Assembly: GCA_028283825.1 (NCBI GenBank)
Contig: JAPWJW010000001.1
Coordinates: 434,001 to 498,000 of the forward strand
Direction: 5' to 3'
Origin: Azospirillaceae bacterium
GTDB lineage: Bacteria; Pseudomonadota; Alphaproteobacteria; Azospirillales; Azospirillaceae
DNA length: 64,000 bases
The notes beneath the pieces are model-generated. The model ran no database searches, had not been told where the DNA came from, and was given only the letters and a program-made list of their open reading frames with translations. A program made the translations under genes and the position numbers. Of this stretch, positions 59,885 through 64,000 are shown in pieces (the stretch's first letter is position 1; each line of letters opens with the position of its first letter).

Positions 59885-60628
59885 TCAGCAGGTGATGCCG
59901 CCGTCGACCACCAAGGTCTGCCCGGTCATATAGGCGGCCCCCGGCCCCAGCAGGAAGCGCACCACCGGCACCACGTCGTCCGCCCTACCCAGGCGGCCCA
60001 GCGGCGTGCGCCGCACGATCTGGTCGCGCTGGCCGGGCGCAAGGGTGGATGACATTTCCGTCTCCAGATATCCGGGCGCCACCGAATTGACGGTGATGCC
60101 ACGCCGCCCCACCTCGCGCGCCAGGGCGCGGGTCAGGCCATCCAGCCCAGCCTTGGTGGCGGCATAGGCGGCCAGGCCGGAATAACCGCGCTGCCCGATG
60201 ATGGAGGAGATGTTGATGATGCGCCCGCCCGCCGGCTGGGCGGTGGCCGGCCGGCGCAGCAGGTGGCGCAAGGCCGCGCGCGCCGCCTGGATGGCACCGT
60301 TCAGGTTGGTCTGGATCAGCGTGTCGATCTCCACCTGCGGCAGGGTGGCCAGGATGCCCTCACGCGCGATGCCGGCGTTGTTGACCAGGCCGTAGAGGCC
60401 GCCAGCCCAGGCCACCGCCGCATCGACGAAAGCCGTCACCTGGGCGGCATCGCCCACCTGCGCCGGCTGGAACAGGAAACGGTCGGCATACTTTTCCGCC
60501 AGATCCGCCACCTCCGCCGTGGGGCTGCGGGCGCAGGTGGACACCCGCCAGCCGTCCTCCAGCAACGCCCGCGCCAGCGCCAGGCCCAGACCCCGGCTGC
60601 CGCCGGTGACGATGATATGATCGCTCAT
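59885..60628 (-). CDS. 3-oxoacyl-ACP reductase-like SDR (FabG family)
   Basis: 247 residues, classical short-chain dehydrogenase: cofactor motif TGGSRGLGLALARAL, NNAG in GLVNNAGIAREG, catalytic Ser in IINISSIIG and YAATKAG, and the FabG-like APGYLETEMSS and MTGQTLVVDGGI ending. It would reduce the 3-oxo group made by the KAS III-like partner. Its ATG overlaps the stop of the acyl-ligase gene by four bases (ATGA), and the KAS gene follows after 10 bases, so the three are translated together. Confidence 0.9.
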   Translation of the reverse strand: MSDHIIVTGGSRGLGLALARALLEDGWRVSTCARSPTAEVADLAEKYADRFLFQPAQVGDAAQVTAFVDAAVAWAGGLYGLVNNAGIAREGILATLPQVEIDTLIQTNLNGAIQAARAALRHLLRRPATAQPAGGRIINISSIIGQRGYSGLAAYAATKAGLDGLTRALAREVGRRGITVNSVAPGYLETEMSSTLAPGQRDQIVRRTPLGRLGRADDVVPVVRFLLGPGAAYMTGQTLVVDGGITC

Positions 60629-61878
60629 GCCCCTATCCGTTTCTTCTTGCCCGACGGGGATAATTCCAGTTCCGCAACGAATTCCAGCCGGCGTGGCCGG
60701 GCGGCCGGCGGCAAGTCGGCCAGCGCCGCCACCACGGCCCCGCGCAAGCGGCCCACGTCCTGGCCCGGCGCCGCCACCAGGCGGGCGGTCAGCAACTGGC
60801 CCACGATGGGGCTGGCCTGCACCAGCACGGCGGCATCGGCGATGCCGGGCACGCCCAGGATCACCGCCTCCACCACGTCGGGCCGCACCTTGACGCCGCC
60901 GACATTGACAACGCCGTCCTCACGGCCCCGGAACAGCACCCGGTCGCCCACCGGGTCCACCCGGTCGCCGGTGACGTACCAGCCGTCCTCATTGGCCAGA
61001 TCCAGCGCCTGGCGCGGTCCCCGCACCTGAAGCACACCGTCGCGGATGCGCAGGGCCGTGCCCTCCACCCCCGTTTCCAGCCAGGCGGCGGGGAAACCGG
61101 CGCGGCCGTCGGTGACGGCGAACAGGGCGCCGGCTTCGGTACTGGCATAGATGTGACGGATGGCGGCGGTGGGGAAGGCCAGGGCCAGGCGGTCCAGCAG
61201 GGGCTGGTCCGCCGCCTCGCCGCCGAGGGTCAGGGATTTCAGCGGCGGCACTTGCCCGGTCAGCAGGAAGGCGCGCCAGAAACTGGGCGTGGCGCTGATA
61301 TGGGTGACGCCGTGGTGCCGCGCCAGCGCCGCCAGGCGGGGCACATCATGGGCGGCACCAGCCACCAGCGTGCCGCCGCCCCGCAGCACCGTCAGCAGCA
61401 CCTGCAAACCGGCATAGCCGCCGGAATCGAAAGTGGCCAGCCAGACAGTGCCCCGCCCCCGCCCCGGCTGGACGCGGGCCGCCAGTCGGTCGGGATCGTG
61501 GCGCAGACGCTTGGGCACGCCGGTGGTGCCGGAGGTTTCCAGCACCAGGCGAAAGCTATCCGCAGCACCGTCCGAAAATCGGGTCACGCCGCCATCGGCA
61601 TCGACCAGGGCGTCAACCCCCGGCGGCACAGCCGTCCCGCGCAGCAGCGACAGTTCCACCCCCAGCGTGCGGGCGGCCAGCACGGCCACCGCCACCCGCA
61701 GGGGTTTGGCCGCCATCGCCGCCACCCGGGCGACGCCACGCAAGCGGCCAGCCAAATCGGCTGCCAGCGCCAGCAGGGCGTCCCGGTCGTGAAGCACGCC
61801 GTCCTGGATCAACCGACAATCCGGATCCAGCCAGGCGGCGGGCGCCTGCTGTGCGGGATCAAGGGGTGGCGCGGTCAT
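60625..61878 (-). CDS. Short AMP-dependent acyl ligase (ANL superfamily)
   Basis: 417 residues, about 100 shorter than usual acyl-CoA synthetases, the loss being in the N-terminal subdomain. Adenylation motifs are intact: VLETSGTTGVPKRLRHD, HIYASTEAGALFAV, GWYVTGDRVDP, FRGREDGVVNVGGVKV and the catalytic Lys near the C-terminus in LSPSGKKKRIGA. It should activate a carboxylic acid as the adenylate, perhaps loading it on an acyl carrier protein or CoA for the neighbouring KAS III/reductase pair. No carrier-protein gene is visible in the window. First gene of the trio; ATG 61878 lacks a strong ribosome site. Confidence 0.85.
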   Translation of the reverse strand: MTAPPLDPAQQAPAAWLDPDCRLIQDGVLHDRDALLALAADLAGRLRGVARVAAMAAKPLRVAVAVLAARTLGVELSLLRGTAVPPGVDALVDADGGVTRFSDGAADSFRLVLETSGTTGVPKRLRHDPDRLAARVQPGRGRGTVWLATFDSGGYAGLQVLLTVLRGGGTLVAGAAHDVPRLAALARHHGVTHISATPSFWRAFLLTGQVPPLKSLTLGGEAADQPLLDRLALAFPTAAIRHIYASTEAGALFAVTDGRAGFPAAWLETGVEGTALRIRDGVLQVRGPRQALDLANEDGWYVTGDRVDPVGDRVLFRGREDGVVNVGGVKVRPDVVEAVILGVPGIADAAVLVQASPIVGQLLTARLVAAPGQDVGRLRGAVVAALADLPPAARPRRLEFVAELELSPSGKKKRIGA

Positions 61879-61958
61879 GGGGCAGGCGGGCCTTGGGGGT
61901 GATTAAACGCAGAATCGCAAGCACCCACTATGGGCCAGCGCCCCGCCGCGCGACAGGA

Positions 61959-64000
61959 TTAATGAGGTGTCGGCAGCGTCATGTTCAGTTGGTCGAACAG
62001 GAAGCTGTAGATGTCGGTCGACAGGGCCACGCGTTCCGCCAGTGAACTGCCGTGGCCATGGCCGGCATTGGCGGTGGTGCGCAGCAGGATGGGCAGGCCG
62101 GCGGGGTCGGCCGCCTGCAACCGCGCCACCATCTTGCGTGAATGCATGGGGTTCACCCGCCCGTCATTCTCCCCCGTCGCCAGCAGGATGGCGGGATAAC
62201 GCGCACCATCCACCACGTGATGATAGGGGGAATAGGCGTAGAGCGCCTGGAACTGCGCCGCATCCTTCACCGTGCCGTATTCGGTGATGTTGAAGGCACC
62301 GTTGGGGTCCAGTTCCGTGCGCACCATGTCATAGATGCCGACATTGCCGACCACGGCGCGGGCCAGATCCGGATGCTGGGTCAGGGTGGCACCCATCAGC
62401 AGGCCGCCGTTGCTGCCGCCGATCAGGGCCAAATGGTCGGCATCGGTGTAGTGGCGCTGCACCAGTAGACGGGCCACGGCGGCGAAGTCATCGAACACGT
62501 GCTGTTTCTGCGTCAGGCGTCCGGCATCGTGCCAGGCCTCGCCGAATTCCGCCCCACCGCGCAGGTTGGCGATGGCGTAGATGCCGCCGGCGTCCAGCCA
62601 CAGCCGCTGTTCCGGCCCCAGCTGGTGCGGGCTGAGGTTGACACCGAAACCGCCGTAGCCGGTCAGCAGCACCGGCGCCTTGCCGTCGCGCTTCGCCCCC
62701 TTGGGAATGACGATGGTGACCGGCACCTGGGTCCCGTCGGCGGATACGGCCGCGTCGCGCACCACCTCGGCATCGCTGAAGTCCAAGCCACCGGTGGCGG
62801 ACAGCCGCGTCTCATCCATCGTCTGGCGGTGTTCGTCGAACACGGCGTAGGTGGGCGCCTTCAGATAGGTGCCGATGTCGTACAGCACCCGGCCGCCCTC
62901 CAGCGGCACCAGTTCCTCATTGGTGGCGACCGGCAGCATCTGCAGGGGCCCCAAGGGCTGGCCGGTGGTGGGCGCCACCATGGCGACGGTGACAGGGCCC
63001 CCTTCGATGCGCCGCAGGTAGAGGCGTTCCGCCGTCACCGCCAGGGCGCGCGAGCCCCCGTCGGACACCAGCGCCGCCTTGCCTTCCGGCACCAGCACCT
63101 TGGCGTGGGCCAGATCCGTGTCGCCGGGCGCCAGGCGCAGCACGCGGCCGCCCGGCGCACCCAGGCGGGAGATCAGATAGACGGCACCATCCGGCCCGGC
63201 ACTGACCGCCACCACCTTGTCGGCCAGCTTGGTCAAGCGCTTAGGCGTTCCGGTGGGGCCGGCGGCAACGGGCAGCAGGAAATGCTCGAACTCCCCGCCA
63301 TCGCCGTTGGCAACGGAGATGACCAGGGGGGCGGTACCCTCGCGGTTATCCAGCTGCACCTCGGCGATGCGGGGGAAGTCGCGGCCCAGGACGTAGGTGT
63401 CGTTCTTCGGATCGCCGCCCAGCGGGTGCCAATAGACCTGCATGAAGAAGTGGCGGTCGGCATCCGCCCGTTCGGCACCGGGATAGCGGGTGTACCAGAA
63501 GCCCTTGCCGTCGGCCGCCCAGGCCAGGTCGCCGCCACCGGTGGGATACTGGACATTGGGAATGACGTCGCCCAATTCCGCCCCCGTGGCGGCATCGAAG
63601 ACGTGGACGCTGCCGTCCTCACTGCCGCCCACCGACAGGCTGGCCGCCAGGTAGCGCCCGTCGGGCGAGGGCACGAACCAATCCACCGCCGTCAGGCCGC
63701 GCGGATCCAGCTTGTTGGGGTCGATCACCACCTTGACCGGCAGGCCCGACACCGGTGCGGTGGTGGCGATATCGTCGATCATGACGATCTGCGGCTGTTG
63801 CAGGCGCGGGTCCGTGAAACGCGCGAACAGATGGCCACCGGCCGCGCGCACGCCGGAATAGCGGCTGGGCGTGGCGGTGATCAGGGTCTGGAGCCGCGCC
63901 TGGATGGCGGCGCGCTGCCGCACCCCGTCCAGGTAAACCCGGCTGTAAGCGTTCTCATCCGCCGACCAGCGCTTCACCTCAGGGCTGGACCAATCCTCCA
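61959..64000 (-). CDS. Prolyl oligopeptidase family S9 peptidase (start beyond window)
   Basis: The frame stays open to the window edge (E-D-W-S-S-P-E-V-K-R-W at its visible start), so the N-terminal end is missing; about 680 residues are seen. The beta-propeller part (SPDGRYLAASLSVGGSEDGS, DLAWAADGKGFWYTRYPGAE) precedes the alpha/beta-hydrolase domain with the nucleophile Ser in LIGGSNGGLLMG, Asp in GENDGRVNPMHS and His in NAGHGHGSS. It cleaves short proline-containing peptides. No signal peptide can be judged. Followed after 80 bases by the start of the acyl ligase gene, on the same strand. Confidence 0.92.
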   Translation of the reverse strand, partial: EDWSSPEVKRWSADENAYSRVYLDGVRQRAAIQARLQTLITATPSRYSGVRAAGGHLFARFTDPRLQQPQIVMIDDIATTAPVSGLPVKVVIDPNKLDPRGLTAVDWFVPSPDGRYLAASLSVGGSEDGSVHVFDAATGAELGDVIPNVQYPTGGGDLAWAADGKGFWYTRYPGAERADADRHFFMQVYWHPLGGDPKNDTYVLGRDFPRIAEVQLDNREGTAPLVISVANGDGGEFEHFLLPVAAGPTGTPKRLTKLADKVVAVSAGPDGAVYLISRLGAPGGRVLRLAPGDTDLAHAKVLVPEGKAALVSDGGSRALAVTAERLYLRRIEGGPVTVAMVAPTTGQPLGPLQMLPVATNEELVPLEGGRVLYDIGTYLKAPTYAVFDEHRQTMDETRLSATGGLDFSDAEVVRDAAVSADGTQVPVTIVIPKGAKRDGKAPVLLTGYGGFGVNLSPHQLGPEQRLWLDAGGIYAIANLRGGAEFGEAWHDAGRLTQKQHVFDDFAAVARLLVQRHYTDADHLALIGGSNGGLLMGATLTQHPDLARAVVGNVGIYDMVRTELDPNGAFNITEYGTVKDAAQFQALYAYSPYHHVVDGARYPAILLATGENDGRVNPMHSRKMVARLQAADPAGLPILLRTTANAGHGHGSSLAERVALSTDIYSFLFDQLNMTLPTPH

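Overview
The window is GC-rich DNA from an alphaproteobacterium, most likely of the Rhodospirillales/Azospirillaceae group (Azospirillum, Nitrospirillum and Niveispirillum are the nearest candidates; genus not provable from sequence alone). The pointers are an FlbT flagellin regulator next to a flagellin gene, a membrane-bound ferritin/iron exporter of the MbfA type, an ScfR/RamB-type regulator divergent from isocitrate lyase, four large TonB-dependent receptors, and many lipoproteins and efflux systems. No insertion sequence, phage gene, CRISPR array, rRNA or tRNA was recognised. The two edge genes (exonuclease III and prolyl oligopeptidase) are cut by the window.

Layout. 1-6.8 kb: exonuclease III end, a MerR/TipAS regulator, an outer-membrane efflux lipoprotein, a Bcr/CflA exporter, two small lipoproteins and YchJ. 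6.8-11.7 kb: a likely operon of amidohydrolase, PhyH-fold protein and DUF6624-like protein, then an acetyltransferase and a one-pass membrane protein. 11.9-17 kb: glyoxylate bypass (regulator, aceA, malate synthase). 17-26 kb: serine hydrolase, Sel1 lipoprotein, LysE exporter, MbfA, and a hybrid sensor kinase. 26-35.6 kb: three TonB-dependent receptors, the third broken by a one-base frameshift. 35.8-40.8 kb: an EmrAB-type tripartite pump with a divergent TetR and two palindromic operators. 41-47.5 kb: a TPR/aspartyl hydroxylase divergent from a fourth TonB receptor, an MDR oxidoreductase and a MarR regulator with a small overlapping gene. 48.4-61.9 kb: HD-GYP protein, membrane protein, GloC-like hydrolase, then a flagellar block with two TPR-glycosyltransferases (FlmG-like), a FlaG-like protein, flagellin, FlbT and a KAS III/ketoreductase/acyl-ligase trio that may supply an acyl group for flagellin glycan. 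The last gene is prolyl oligopeptidase.

The most striking unexplained signal is a dispersed intergenic repeat of about 100-160 bases, present at about 14 sites in 64 kb. It is a string of up to five hairpins whose arms change from copy to copy while pairing is kept, so it is under selection for, or spreads as, a folded single strand. It sits almost always at gene 3' ends; one copy supplies the last codons and stop of a gene. A second, unrelated 104-base double-hairpin repeat occurs twice, once wedged between two copies of the first.

Regulatory structure can be read in several places: a RamB-box-like site before aceA, a possible iron box before mbfA, two matching palindromes for the TetR regulator, a perfect 19-base palindrome between the hydroxylase and its TonB receptor, promoter and terminator regions shared by two paralogous TonB receptors, and two hairpins in the flagellin leader (one covering the Shine-Dalgarno) that are natural candidates for FlbT control.
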